From assembly GCA_963969395.1 (NCBI GenBank), contig OZ017797.1:2356001-2420000 (forward strand): DNA of 64,000 nucleotides. The letters run 5' to 3'. Numbering within the stretch: the stretch's first letter is position 1; each line of letters begins with the position of its first letter. Made by a program: the position numbers and the translations under genes. Shown piece after piece: positions 13,101 through 24,657 of the stretch. Below the pieces are notes generated by a model, which saw nothing but the letters and a program-made list of their open reading frames with translations, searched no databases and had not been told where the DNA came from. This DNA comes from Pseudoscleropodium purum. Lineage: Eukaryota; Streptophyta; Bryopsida; Hypnales; Brachytheciaceae.

Positions 13101-14480
13101 CACAATCCACCCCACCAAGCTAAAGCAACTCTTCAACTAAAATTCGCATGCTGAAAAAAGGCGAATGGATGGGGACGAACTAAAATATTGGAGCATGTGA
13201 CTGTCCCAAACTATCAAACAACTTGAACAAATTAAGAGACAAGTCACCCTCCGACTTCAGGGCATGCAATTTCATATTCTTCGAACTCTAGAAAGAACAT
13301 CTCGAACGAAGGCGACCAAAACACATAGCCCGCTTGGACAGGTCATAAATGTTGCTAAACAACAGAATATTGCAGAAATCTTGAATCAAGGTTCGTATAG
13401 GGTTTCAAAAGAGCCTGTCAATTCGAAGTCGACCATCTTGAACGAATTAAAATACTCCAAACACGCTCTTCACGGGTACAAGCAGTATCCTTTACGATGT
13501 CGCCAGTCTGTGACCCTCTCCCAAAAGTAGGCCAGTCCAAAATCATATCACCACGCAAACAACTTACGGTCGCAAGAGGCTAACAGTTGAATAAGAGGCA
13601 GTCGGAAATCTTGAATAAGGAAATTGGAAGGTTCAGAAGAGCCTGAAAATCTGAAGTGAAACGTCTTGAACGAATTAAATTACTCCCTCCTCCCTCCTCC
13701 CCAGGGCGACACACAAGAATCATCCGCCATGCACTCTCCTAGAGAAAACAGAGTCCACCTTAACCTAATCGTCGACCAAAAACTCACCCACGCAAGATGC
13801 TGAACAATTAAAGAAGAAGAAGTCAACAACTTGAATAAGGGCACGAATAGGATTTCAAAAGAGCCTATCAATCTGCAGGCAGCCGTCTTGAGCGATTCAG
13901 AATACTGCACACATCTTCACACGTCCTCTTCATGAAGGCAAAAATCTCGGTGTTCTCACGAATCTGTGCCTCTCTGCAACAGAGAGGACCTTCTGCGTCT
14001 GAAAAAAAGTCGCACGAGAACATTATACAGATACAAAAACTAACGCAAGCGCTAGAATATGAAGGACGGATAATCAGGGTTCCAAATAAGCCCGTCGAAC
14101 GATCGTCTTAAGAAATTCATCTTCAATCGCTCATCCTCATGACCGCGCACCGCACATGACAGCCAGAAAACGGCACAAGGCTGCCTGAAATCAATCGCGA
14201 TTGCAAAATTATTCGTCCGACTCACATCTCGGTAAAGTCTGCAAATCGCTCCAAACAACCGCGCTTCGCAGACGCCCCTGCTTCGAAAAACCTAACCCTG
14301 GGGATCTGCCAAGCACAGCATCACCGCAAACAGGAGAGAAACTCGACGCCTGAAACGGCACCAAGGCCGCCTAACATCAATCACGATTGTAGAATAGCCC
14401 ACCCGACGATCCTCTTAAGCGAATCAATCGACATCTCCAAATCACTCCTCATACACACGTCGAAACCCTAGAGATCTGCC
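10120..14480. repeat. Array of diverged tandem units with three conserved boxes
   Basis: About 14-16 units spaced roughly 200-430 bp apart. Box A resembles GGGTTTCAAAAGAGCCTGTC (e.g. near 10129, 11080, 11803, 12290, 12500, 12970, 13395, 13625, 13850, 14078). Box B follows and resembles CGTCTTGAACGAATTAAAA with ACTCCACACATCCTC (e.g. 10660, 12092, 12548, 13428, 13659, 13885). Box C resembles CTCTGCCAGAGACACAATCC (e.g. 10765, 11372, 12388, 13086; shortened near 14304 and 14472). The order A-B-C is kept although the DNA between boxes is badly diverged. Base composition is clearly less AT-rich than the neighbouring intergenic DNA. Open frames in the array are short and not shared between units, so I call no protein. 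Unit number and exact limits are estimates by eye. Confidence 0.65.
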
Positions 14481-14713
14481 AAGTACAGCATCGTCCATGA
14501 AGCAACAGCACAAGGGAGGAACAAAATTCGACGCCTGAAAAGCACAAGGCAGATTAAAATCGAAGCCAAATTCACCAAAGCGGCGTCGATTCGATTCCAC
14601 AGGTGCCGTCAACCAACCCGCCATCTTCGTCGTTCTCAGCGACATCCCATGTCCTCCGAAGACTGGGTTTGAAGACGGAGTTGTGGAATGAGCTCGTCGA
14701 GATGGAGACAACT

Positions 14714-14721
14714 CTTTTATA
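14714..14721 (-). promoter_or_regulatory. Candidate TATA box reading toward the three-box array
   Basis: TATAAAAG on the minus strand inside CTGCCTATAAAAGAGTTG. It sits about 240 bp outside the array edge and would drive minus-strand transcription into it. There is no supporting transcript evidence, and no clear coding exon follows. Confidence 0.3.
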
Positions 14722-15069
14722 GGCAGCAGGAAGAGTCCAGAAAGATCGAGAAAATAGAACGCGGCAGCTGCGGACAGGACGAGAAGCGTAAAGTGAGGTC
14801 TGCAAGACGTGTGGAAGACGGTTAGTTCTTATGGTGAGTTGGGGACGTTGCTTCCAAGACACGTATCTAGGGACCAGGAAGATTTTTGGTCAAGCCAGCT
14901 GATGCGTCGTCATGGATGAAGAAAAGGAATGGATATTTGTGGATGGATATTTGTGGATGGATGTTTTATCAATCCACAAACCACCCACACTCACTTGCAC
15001 CAACGCTGCAGTGAGTTAACTAAAATTGGCATTCAACTGTGGAGAATTTATCTATATCCTTCTATTAAA

Positions 15070-16016
15070 TTAGGTTGTTTGTTTGTTTGTTTTGTTCGTT
15101 TTGTTTGTCACATTGAGATCTTCCAAACCATGTGTCTTCTGTTCACTTGTTTGGTATCATCGGAAAGCCTTCAATGAGGAGGGGTGTACGGGCTTGGTTT
15201 TGTGGCATTCCAACCTAAGGTGTGAAAGTTATTGAATTTTGAAGCTTTCATGAATTAAAAAAATTAAAAAACTATTTTTACTTTTGTTTTGACTGTGGTA
15301 ACGGCACAAGGCACACTAGTTATTTTGAAATTCAGTTTTACTTTTGCTTTTATTTTCCTTTTGCCTTTAAATGTTTTTTATTTTACAGCTTGCAACATGA
15401 AATAAGTTTTGTCTAAGGCATATACTTGGATTGTTGTAGTAGCTTGACTACAAATACGAAAATTCACAGAGACGCGGTTAATCAAAGAATAACATTAGAA
15501 GTTTCTTCAAGCTTTAAGAAGACTATGAATTTTTGGACTGTCAAGAACAAAGGAATGATGCCACATCTATAGTTTGATGTGGTCAAAGTTTGGCCACATC
15601 AAATAATATTAATTAATTAAAATTTTAATATTTTAAATGATAATTATAATTTAATTTAATTTTTTAATTTAATTTTAATTTAATTTAATTTTTTTATAAA
15701 TTTTATAAATAAAAAAATTCTTTATTTTTCATAATTTAATGTTTTGGACTATAGTTATTCACAATTGCAAAAACATATCTAAATCAGGTTTCTATAAGCT
15801 TCAAAAATCTTATAATATTAGTGTGCATTATGTTGTTGCTACAGTCAAAATACAAGTAGAAGTAATTTTTTAATTCATAAAAAATTAGAAAATTCAAAAA
15901 TTCACATTGTAGGTCCTAGCACTACAAAACAAAGGCTATACATCCTTCCTCATAGAAAGCTTTCCAGCGGTATTAAGTATAAGAAACAAAACAAACAAAC
16001 AATGTAGCTCGGTTAA
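15070..16016. mobile_element. Element with long terminal inverted repeats
   Basis: The left arm (about 15070-15260) starts near GGTTGTTTGTTTGTTTG and contains a GGAAAGC...GAGGAGGGGTGTACGGGCTTGG stretch. The right arm (about 15900-16016) carries the reverse complement, including AAGCCTTTGTTTTG-type sequence, CTTCCTCATAGAAAGC and ACAAACAAACAATG. The centre (15600-15720) is almost pure A/T. No transposase is present. The same repeat appears twice in tandem, in left-arm orientation, at about 31985-32510. This looks like a non-autonomous foldback-type element; limits are approximate and I did not confirm a target-site duplication. Confidence 0.5.
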
Positions 16017-18480
16017 CATGTCTGTACATTTCTTTATATACCATCTCTTTATATACTACCAAGGTTAAGAACATTATAATACACATCTCTTCAAATACCA
16101 TCTCTTTATATACTATCAAGGTTGAGAACATTATAACAAAATAAAAATCATTATAAAGTAAAAGATAATTAAAGTATAACAAAGTAAAAGATAGTATAAA
16201 ATAAAAGATGATTAAAGCATAAGCCCCCAAAATGAACATGACAATGAATTAACATCAAATATTTTTAGGCCTATAGAAGACCATTTCAGGTTTGTTTCCA
16301 CAATTATAAACTAGCATCAACTATCCACAATACTGAATTATTAATATATTATATTTATATTTAAAAATATTTAAAAATATTTATTAATTAATATTCTCTA
16401 ACATGGTAGTCTCTTGTCTACGTTAAATTATTGTTATGGCAATGTTTCCATGACATTCCCATGTACTCTTAAACTTACAATCTTCTAACACCTAAATAAA
16501 CATTTAATGACAAAATATAATTTCAAATTCAAATATATAACTCAAAATTCATAACTTTCACACCTTAAATCCAAATGCCACAACACAAAGTCAATGCACC
16601 CAGGCAATGATCACTTTTGGATACCCAAAAAGGTTTTCTCAACTACAATATCAATCCATGTGTCAAATGACTTCATCTTTTAAATATTATAAGGTTTGAA
16701 TTCATAAAATTTTGTTTTAGTTGCCAACACTTATAATATGCAAAGAAAAAAAATTTCACCAAAACCAAAAAATTATAAGAATTTTTCATTAAGTTTTAAG
16801 TTGAAAAAGTAAGTTTTGTCACATGTACCTTGAATCTTTAGAAACAAGCATTTGGAATATCAAATAATTTTATTTTAATATAATTTTTGGATATAACTTA
16901 CATTTGGTGGCCCTAAATATAAAAAAATTAATTTCATTAATAAAATTTAATAAATTGTACACTATGATGCCTACAAATTCCAAAATTTAAAAGTTTTTCT
17001 TACTTCTATCAATAGATCCAAAAATTTACTTTTAAGAAAAATAACTTAATAGAAATATACATCTTGATCCTATTGAGGTGTAGGAGTTTTTTTTCATTTT
17101 AGTGTTTTATTACTTGATGAAAATTTAAAAAATAGACAAACTTTAGAAGTTTTAAACAAAAATCACATAATAAATTAGTGTGTTCAAAAAGTAATACCTC
17201 AAGCCGACCATTGCCCATCATTCCTCATAGAGGGCTCTCTAACAAAATTAAGAACATAAACTGAGTTGTCATTGGAATCCAATACATAGTAGGGAGAGGA
17301 GCCCTATGCTCCAAAATCCCAAGTTGTCATTCCCTACAATGTAAAGAACAATCAAGAGGGTTTCTTTTAGTTGTCACAGAAATTTTTTTGTTTTCAATTC
17401 TCATGCAAAATAAGCCCATAAAGTACATGCCTATTAAAAAATCTTGACATTCTACAAATAAGGCCACAAGAAAACAAAGAAGAGTCCTCCTAGCAGCCCT
17501 TTAAGTAGTAAACAATCATCTACTAAAGCAATAAATTATAAGGTCCTAATATAGATTAGGTTTTAAAATGGCCTTCTATTAGAGAATTGCAATTAGCACT
17601 CTTCATTGCCCTCTTAATCTGTAAAAGAACAATTGTCCAAATGGACAATTGAAAATTTGGGTAGGTGTCTACAAAGTCAATTTGTATAGGATGTTTATGA
17701 AATTTTAATACAAGTTGTGAACTTGTACCCCTTTAGTGGAAGTATCATGCAATCTATGAAGTCAAAGTTCTTGAAATTCTTTCCACATATTCCAAATGTT
17801 TGTCCCTAACTTTTCACCTTTTAAATTTCAAATAAAAAACTTCTCCATTGCACAAGAATTCATCAAAAAAATGACTAGTGTATTGCTAGTTCACTTAACC
17901 TCTTTGCATTGTAGGGTGATTTAGAATATTCCAAGTTCCATACTTACTTCAGAAATTTTCATGAGTGGACCTAATATCATATATTATACTTATAAATGGT
18001 TAAAATCCTCATTTTTGTGTAGAACAAAAATTTCACTTCAAAGGCTCAAAGTTTTGTTTCTCACTTCTAACAATATAATCTTTCAATCCACACAATCAAA
18101 TAGATTGAAATTTTTTCCGTACATTGCCTTGTTTAATATACTTTAGTACCATTATAATTGAATAATAATAATAGTAATAATAATAATTTTGAATTTTGGA
18201 CAATATATCAAAAATTGGCACTTTTGGACTTTTCTTCTTTTAAAACACCCTTTAGCCTTTAAGGAATAATGTAGTACTACTAGTGTAGTAGTGTACATTT
18301 CAAGACGTGGTCCATTTTAGTGACCATTGCATTTCAACTTCAAAAATTAGTAACTAATTCCACAAAGGTCCAAAAAACATGAAACAATTTGGGTTAGATG
18401 TCAATTCCATTTTTTCTTTTGATGACAATTTACTGAAAAATAATTCTACGAGTTTAGCTTCCCCTAAAGTGCAAATCAGC
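16017..18480. other. AT-rich intergenic DNA with dispersed repeats
   Basis: A tandem duplication of about 59 bp (CCATCTCTTTATATACTA at about 16042 and 16101) lies at the left end. An (AAT)n microsatellite is at about 18160-18187. A dispersed repeat containing AACATGAAACAATTTGGGTTAGATG at 18345-18465 also occurs near 28950-29060 and 39580-39700 in the same orientation. No gene seen. Confidence 0.55.
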
Positions 18481-19322
18481 TGTCCATTTGTGGACATCCT
18501 ACCTTACAGTGAAAGCAAAACAGAATAGAAGACAATCTCCGTTATTGAAGAATACGCTTGACAAATGCGCAGCCCACGTTCCGTTGGATGTCATATAGCA
18601 TTCCGACGCAAGTGTGAGAAGTGCGCATGCGAATTCTTGCACGTATTTACAGCTGATGTCATCTGGCTGATTATGGCTCTCGAAATCCCACATTCTAACC
18701 CAAGCAGTAATCCTGAAAACTAACTTACATTCTTCCATATCCTGAAGCTTGGATGACCACCAAAAGGTGCCGGCAGATTCTCAACTACGCGATGACAGAT
18801 CTTGGTCTTCCATCCCTTCTGCAAGTTCACTACTAAAAAATGCTGCCCTTCACACAAATTGCCTGATGAGACTTAATTTGTCGATTGGCATACGGATCGC
18901 ATGGATCCCAAAGTCAGTGACGACCGCTGAAGCTCGGGCTTAGCGGTTTATGTCAAACCGCAAAACAAAATTAAAATTAAAATAATAATGAATACAACAA
19001 TGAGTAACTCCTGTGGATGAGTATGGTCAACCTGGATGGTCGTGTATTCGGAGACACTCGCCATCTTTAGCATCTTGGAATCAGTTGGCTTCGGGAGCTG
19101 AGATGCAGCAAAAGAGCTTCATATGAGTATTTGCATTTAGGTAAAGCGATTTGTGTATGGCACATGATAAGATGCTAATTAATTAGACTAATTAAACTAT
19201 TTATTTTCCATTATTTTAAGAGTTAATAATTAGCAAACAACGAATTGAATACACAACAAGAGCGCCACAAAACATATCGAGCAGTAAATCGATGTAAAAA
19301 ATGCAGATAATGGCAGTATGTA
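18481..19322. other. Short higher-GC island of unknown coding status
   Basis: The composition resembles the flanking genes rather than the AT-rich spacer. A minus-strand open frame of 79 codons (18738-18499) includes the stretch NQPDDISCKYVQEF, and there is a 64-codon plus-strand frame at 18749-18943; neither resembles a family I know. It could be 3' flank or UTR of the downstream kinase, or a gene relic. Confidence 0.3.
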
Positions 19323-19327
19323 GTGGG

Positions 19328-20887
19328 TTACGTAAAGCTTACAGTATTCGTGATAAGAGCAGAGCGTCGAACTCGGGCTCCACGCGAATTGGTTTTCCCG
19401 AGACTTCGTACGGAAGGTGAAACCATCTCACGGGGTGCTCCTTCGGTTTCAGAACCTTTCAGCAAACACCTCTTGATGGTTGTTAGCTTTTCCCTGATTT
19501 GGGTGAAAGAGGGACGGACACGCGACTTCGTCTTCCAACAATCTTGCAAAAGATTTACCAAAAGCTCAGGGCATGTTGACGGCAACTCTGGCCTCTCCCC
19601 AAAAGTAGTGATACGTTCATACAGTTTGGCCAGCTCTCCAGATTTGAATGGTGTTTCACCAATTAGTATTTCTGAACAGGTCATTGCAAAACTGTAGACG
19701 TCAGCCTTCTTCCAGTTAATCTCTTCAGAGGCAAAAGCTTCAGGTGCTCGCCAATTGGTTGTCCCCATCTTCTCTCGAGTGGGCCTCGTATTATCACGAA
19801 CTTTCACCTTGGCCAACCCGAAGTCCGCCAATTTCACATCAACGTAGCCCTCCCCCCGTAACGTTTCATCAGCTAAAGGAGCAACAAGAATGTTCGTTGA
19901 TTTCAAGTCGCGGTGAACAATATCTTGTTCGTGAAGGTACTCCATTCCTCGCGCAATCTGCTGCATGATGTCGACTACTGCGAGAATTGTGAATGGCTCG
20001 GTGCCTTCGGGATTCTTCCATCGCTTTATGATGAAATCGTATAGACTCAGCGGCATATGCTCCATCAAGAAGGAAGCCTCGGAAGTTCCGTCACTTGTGC
20101 AGAGCAGCTTCACAATGTGCGGGTTGTTCAATGGCCTCAAAGCGTTCACCTCTTTCATAAATTCCTTCCTCAAATTCTCATCCACTGGGGCATTGAAGTG
20201 CTTCTTTGCGCAGGTCATGCCCAACCAATTCACCTTGTAAACTGTTCCGGATGCACCACCTCCAATATGTTCCCCGGAAGTAGGATAATCACACTTTACT
20301 GTGTAGAGTAGCGGAAGCATTGCATCGTGATCACTGTCCATGTGTGAAGTACCTTTCTCTCGATCTACTATATATTCTGCAAGCTGTTTCTCATTCTCAT
20401 CGCCTGAAAAGGATGATGTAATAAATGGCAGTAGTCCAGTTCTCAAACTTGTTAGATCCATTTCATAATCACCATCCATATCCATATCTTCCCGCGAGAT
20501 TTTACCAGAATTGGAAATAAACGATTCTATAGTTTCGTGAAACAGCTGAACACAATCTTGGAGATCCAGAGTAAGCTGCTTAAATGCCTGTCGATGGTCG
20601 CTATGGAAGACAGCGGCCTGCAACCAGGAACGCGCCGAGCTGAACTGTTGCGGTATCGAGTCCGCACGTGTCACTACAAGGAAAAACTCTTTGAAGATTG
20701 GTAGAAGTTCTGGCCATGTCGGCTGGAGATACGAGAGGGTCCCTGAAAAATGATCTTGGACTACCCTTACGTTGCGCCAGAGACGGGTGCACTGGTGCTC
20801 ATTCAAATGGAAGGTTGTCGTATCCTCTGATATACCAGTCTCCCTCTTCTCTAAAACCACTCGAACAAGCTCCAAGTACTCTGCCAT
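19328..20887 (-). CDS. TKL-type serine/threonine protein kinase with N-terminal helical region
   Basis: Intronless, 519 residues. Residues 1-190 form a mostly helical region without a signal peptide or membrane segment. The kinase domain spans about 204-472: glycine loop GGGASGTVYKV at 209-219, ATP-binding Lys in CAKKHF (228/229), catalytic loop HRDLKSTN at 325-332, DFG at 355-357, APE at 381-383 and a closing RPS near 458-460. All catalytic residues are present, so it should phosphorylate Ser/Thr on unknown protein substrates. The C-terminal 45 residues are basic and Ser-rich. The activation segment (GTTNWRAPE) and overall plan are of the tyrosine-kinase-like group. From memory, cytosolic kinases of this shape are a large family in mosses; a mixed-lineage-kinase-like or MLKL-like N-terminus is possible but not shown. 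The ATG at 20887 is the first in frame. Confidence 0.9.
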   Translation of the reverse strand: MAEYLELVRVVLEKRETGISEDTTTFHLNEHQCTRLWRNVRVVQDHFSGTLSYLQPTWPELLPIFKEFFLVVTRADSIPQQFSSARSWLQAAVFHSDHRQAFKQLTLDLQDCVQLFHETIESFISNSGKISREDMDMDGDYEMDLTSLRTGLLPFITSSFSGDENEKQLAEYIVDREKGTSHMDSDHDAMLPLLYTVKCDYPTSGEHIGGGASGTVYKVNWLGMTCAKKHFNAPVDENLRKEFMKEVNALRPLNNPHIVKLLCTSDGTSEASFLMEHMPLSLYDFIIKRWKNPEGTEPFTILAVVDIMQQIARGMEYLHEQDIVHRDLKSTNILVAPLADETLRGEGYVDVKLADFGLAKVKVRDNTRPTREKMGTTNWRAPEAFASEEINWKKADVYSFAMTCSEILIGETPFKSGELAKLYERITTFGERPELPSTCPELLVNLLQDCWKTKSRVRPSFTQIREKLTTIKRCLLKGSETEGAPREMVSPSVRSLGKTNSRGARVRRSALITNTVSFT

Positions 20888-22579
20888 CTTTCGACCTCAA
20901 GGTACTTCGCTAATGTAGCGGATATCTGAATGGACACTGGTATATAAAACAAAGGTGAATCAATTGGATCAAGCTTTCGAACGACCGCAGGAAGAACAGA
21001 CATTCTTGTTCCTTGCGAAAGAATTCGTGAGATACACTTCAGAGAGATTCGTCAAAATTCTGGAAACTGTAGCTCACCTAGAAATGAACAGGTGAAGCGT
21101 GTCTAAAGCGCAGGAACGATATCGTCTAGCGTGCGCGAAATTTTCTGCGAGAAAGTTGAAACATACCCTTTCTACAGCTCACTAGCCTTCAATCTGTCCT
21201 AAGCACAACAAAAACACGACATATTAGCCGCAGCAACGGAAGCCCCGCAAGAATTTGCCATGCCGACACAAGTGACCAACAGCTTGGATATAATATCCAT
21301 CCTGGCGAATCGCGAAAGGGAAGATCACTCACTTGTCAGCGCCGATGAGCGATACTCCCTTGCTCTGTTCCACCGATCAATGGCCAATCTCAGGTTCAGA
21401 TCATTGAGACAAAGTCGTAAACAGATGCTTGCGCCATAGCCAGAAAATGATGAAAATCAACGTGATGACCTACAACTTCTTCTCAAGCACCAAATTTCCC
21501 TCTGGTGGCATTCAAGAAGTGAAACCTAGATTAATGCAGCTGCTCGTCGTCGGCTGATCGAGTACTCCGCAAATGATCGTGATCCGCTAACAATTTGAAC
21601 TCCAATCAAGAAATAGAGGAATGAGGCCTGCTTACCACCAGTCTGTCTGGAGAACTGTACGTCCGAAAGGGGAACCTGTCGGAAAGCTACTCCAGCTCCA
21701 TACTACTAGCCATGACCACCTACACCTACAGTCTACAAACCATGGTTGCCTTGACCGATACTGCGAAAAGATGATCGCTCTTAACAGATCACTGTTGCCG
21801 ATGAATAGAAACGTGCAGAATTAAGATGAAGTCGCAGGACTTTCGTGACTGTCGTAGATTATTGTTTTAATCAAAATGGCGTGTAGCAAAAACTTGTTAC
21901 CATATTATGAGGACGCACCAGTAAGTTCTGGCTTTCATTGAAAATGTACAATAAACTGAAATGGTTGTATGATTACGGACAAATTTCCATGTTCGTCGCA
22001 ATGAACTAAAACTTCTTAGAACCAGGAGACTTCGGACTACTGAAATGTACTCCGACATTCACTACGGCGAATAAAATTACGGCAATGAGATATGTGATAT
22101 GCGAGGTTGGACAGGATCGTGATTTTACTTTACTATTTAGGTCAAAAAATTCCTCTGAAGAGGCTATGAGGAAGTCAGAGATGAAAATGTTTCGCAACAA
22201 AAGGCTAAATTCTGCAAAAAGTGTGTGCTTACTGACTATTCACTACTGAAAAAAAGAATTAAGAAGAACAACTAACGTTCTGTTGAGCTTACACTGAAGA
22301 AGTACTGCCAGCAGCAGCAGCAGCTCCATTTTCAAAACTCTCAATCAAAGAGAAGAACGAATTACTAACGTCCATTTGAGATATGCTCATGGCAATCATC
22401 ACTAGTTAGCTATAATTCAGCCAAGCGATTCTCCCAAGGCAGTCGAATGGTCAGCTGATGATGTCAGTACTTCAGAGTCTGGTCAGGTTTACGGTCACGT
22501 CCAAGCTGACAATGCATCTGGTGGAGGATCTCACGAGAAACAAATTGTAACAAAGATCTTGAATAGTAGCACTAAGGAA
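20888..22579. other. 5' flank of the kinase gene / 3' flank of the ELMO gene
   Basis: No clear coding exon. The part next to the kinase (20.9-21.6 kb) probably holds its promoter and 5' leader. A short CAG-type trinucleotide run lies near 22309-22325. The last short exon of the ELMO gene may lie within 22.3-22.55 kb, but several acceptor-like AG sites are possible and none can be chosen by eye. Confidence 0.4.
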
Positions 22580-23527
22580 TCACGTAGCACTCACAACGGC
22601 AATGTAGGACGGAAGGTCCTCAACACGATCTACATCTTCCAACGCCAATTCTCTCTCGAGCTGAATACGAGTCGCTTGCAGAACAACGTTGAACTCCATG
22701 TAGGAGGCCTTCCGTGCTAGCCACTGCGCATCCAGCATTTGGAATGCTACACAATAGAGCATGTCGAAGGCATTTTCATCTGTGGCCAAGATGTTGAAAA
22801 ACGATGCCACGGAAGGCGACCGGGGCTTCGAGGCACGGAGATCGAGCAGCTGTATGAGCATGAAGGTGACATTGAGTCCTCCGACAGCAAACGGATACTC
22901 CCACGCAGCTCTCTTTCCTTCTTCTTTATGCAACAGTCTCTGAAACACTGCAGGAAATCTACGTGCGAAGAATAGAAGATTCTCGAGGGAGATAAATCCT
23001 CCTCCTCGGAAGTCAGTCGACGGATCGTTCCCTTGCCATCCCATGTCCTTCCATTGTGGTGACACAAGTCCTGGTATGTCTTTCTCCGGAAACGACGCCT
23101 GCCACAGAGCTTTCAGAGCCTCCTGATGCTGCGGCAAGGATCCGTCGAAAGGAATGGCCAACCGTCGCTGAAGTGACTGTAACCGCCCTAATTGAACAGC
23201 GGAGAGAATGTACTGTTCGGACTTGGCACTGCCATTACTAAGTCGACGACCGCGTACTGCCGTGAAAAGATTGCTGCTAACTCGAAAAGCACCCGCGATC
23301 ACGATTACCGTGGAGAACCACTGCGTCCATTGCGAGAGCAGTTTCGACACATTCTGCGTCCACACTTGCTCTTCTCTCCTCCTCTTCTCACGATCGTCAT
23401 CCTCATCACTGCTGCGGTTCCCTAGAAGAGGCTCACTGGAGCCATCGACTGCGAACAACTCCTCTCTCTTTCGCCCTCCAACATCTTCGTGGTGTACTCT
23501 TCTCCGCAAAGCCCCTGCTGAAGTCAT
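22580..23527 (-). CDS. ELMO/CED-12 domain protein
   Basis: The open frame gives 315 residues. Residues 1-55 are acidic and Arg-rich and likely disordered; 66-82 is a moderately hydrophobic stretch (WTQWFSTVIVIAGAF). The ELMO domain covers about 130-308, with the family signatures WQASFP (142-147), PQWKDMGWQGNDPSTDFRGG (157-176) and the C-terminal LERELALEDV. In animals ELMO domains act with DOCK proteins as Rac exchange factors, or as GTPase-activating proteins for Arf-like GTPases (ELMOD type); plants have only the short ELMOD-like form, to which this one fits. The frame runs over a good donor (GTGAGT at 22594-22589), so the true coding exon probably ends at 22595 and a short last exon is missing from this model; otherwise it stops at 22580. 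A telo-box lies about 480 bp upstream. Confidence 0.85.
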   Translation of the reverse strand: MTSAGALRRRVHHEDVGGRKREELFAVDGSSEPLLGNRSSDEDDDREKRRREEQVWTQNVSKLLSQWTQWFSTVIVIAGAFRVSSNLFTAVRGRRLSNGSAKSEQYILSAVQLGRLQSLQRRLAIPFDGSLPQHQEALKALWQASFPEKDIPGLVSPQWKDMGWQGNDPSTDFRGGGFISLENLLFFARRFPAVFQRLLHKEEGKRAAWEYPFAVGGLNVTFMLIQLLDLRASKPRSPSVASFFNILATDENAFDMLYCVAFQMLDAQWLARKASYMEFNVVLQATRIQLERELALEDVDRVEDLPSYIAVVSAT

Positions 23528-24002
23528 CGACGTCCTTCACCTTGCTCGTTGGACACACCGCTGCCTTCACCTTCACGCTCACCAAAAAGCATTCACTCTT
23601 TCTCAAAACCCGAAACAAAGCAATGCATCACCAATCGGCTGGTGCTACAACGAATGCAAGACCAGATCTCAAGAGCAGAGTCCAGAAAAGCAAGCAATCT
23701 CTTCTAACCTGTCGTTAAGATCGATCGCAACGTAGGTCTGATCGAACGATTTCGGCGTTTAGAGAGGGCGAAAAGCTCCTCTTCTTCGCAGTCCACCACC
23801 TGAACTTGGCAACACGAATGAAGAGCCGGCCACACCATCTTCCGCTCAATGGACAGCCTCCAGCCCCTCAGTTGTAAGTCACAACTAAGCTTAGTCATCC
23901 ACGGCTAGACTCGCTTGAATCATCACGCGAGAAAATGAGCCAGCTCGCAATGCCATCAACCACGACGATTCCCTCCTCCCGAGGCTCGATGGCGAGAACC
24001 GA

Positions 24003-24011
24003 AAACCCTAA
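24003..24011 (+). promoter_or_regulatory. Telo-box upstream of the ELMO gene
   Basis: A perfect AAACCCTAA, a motif common in plant promoters of growth-related and translation-related genes. It lies about 480 bp upstream of the ELMO start codon. Confidence 0.4.
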
Positions 24012-24417
24012 TGAATGAGATTGAATCGACATCATTCTGTAGGAAGGAATCTGGGAACTTGGAAACCTAATTTCCCATTATAATTCGATTGAGCAGATAA
24101 TTTGAGTTACACAGAACTTACAGGGACTCTCAAAATGTTACTTGCACTTACAAAAATTGCCATAAATAATTGAAAAATTACATTTTTTCAACAATTTTTT
24201 TGGACATGTTGGAGTACAAGTTATATTTTTATAAAATGATTTTTCAAAAAAAAGTAATATAATACTTAACATTTTTAAATTTTTAACCCCCAAATATCCA
24301 AGGGTTTTTTTTGGAGTTTTTAGGAATTTGCTCTAACTTGAACAAAAATCTCACATTTTGATAATTTTTATCAATTTTTTGAATTGAAATTGTACAAATT
24401 CAAACTAGACATGTGAA

Positions 24418-24657
24418 TCCCTGAGCTCCCAACTCATGTTTACAAAAATCCAGACCCTTCTCAATTCATTCTCATCAAACTATCACCTAAAAAAAGATTC
24501 ACATAAATTGACCGTACCGATTGGCAATAGAGACAAGCCCAAATTTAGAGGAAAGGGACACATCCTTGACTATATTGTTGAAAAATTTATAATAGTCAAA
24601 AAAGAAAATCTTTCAATTTGGAGAGGCCATATTTGAGGCAATGGGAGCACTTAGGGG
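24418..24657. mobile_element. Nested TTAA-type insertion (about 240 bp)
   Basis: This block interrupts the outer element exactly where the 43-kb copy reads GACATGTTAGAGATCACAT without a gap. The ends are inverted (TCCCTGAGCTCCCA against CCCCTAAGTGCTCCCA) and flanked by TGAA and TTAA, consistent with a slightly mutated TTAA target duplication. It is non-coding. Confidence 0.55.

Noticed and set aside
14442..14862. Overlapping minus-strand frames (89 and 96 codons) as first exons with targeting peptides
   Set aside because: Ser/Arg-rich but without a conserved motif or a downstream exon to join; the TATA-like motif falls inside one of them.
19323..19697. 124-codon plus-strand open frame
   Set aside because: Antisense to the C-terminal part of the protein kinase.
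23208..23735. 175-codon plus-strand open frame
   Set aside because: Antisense to the ELMO gene; composition follows the reverse of a real coding strand and no family is recognisable.
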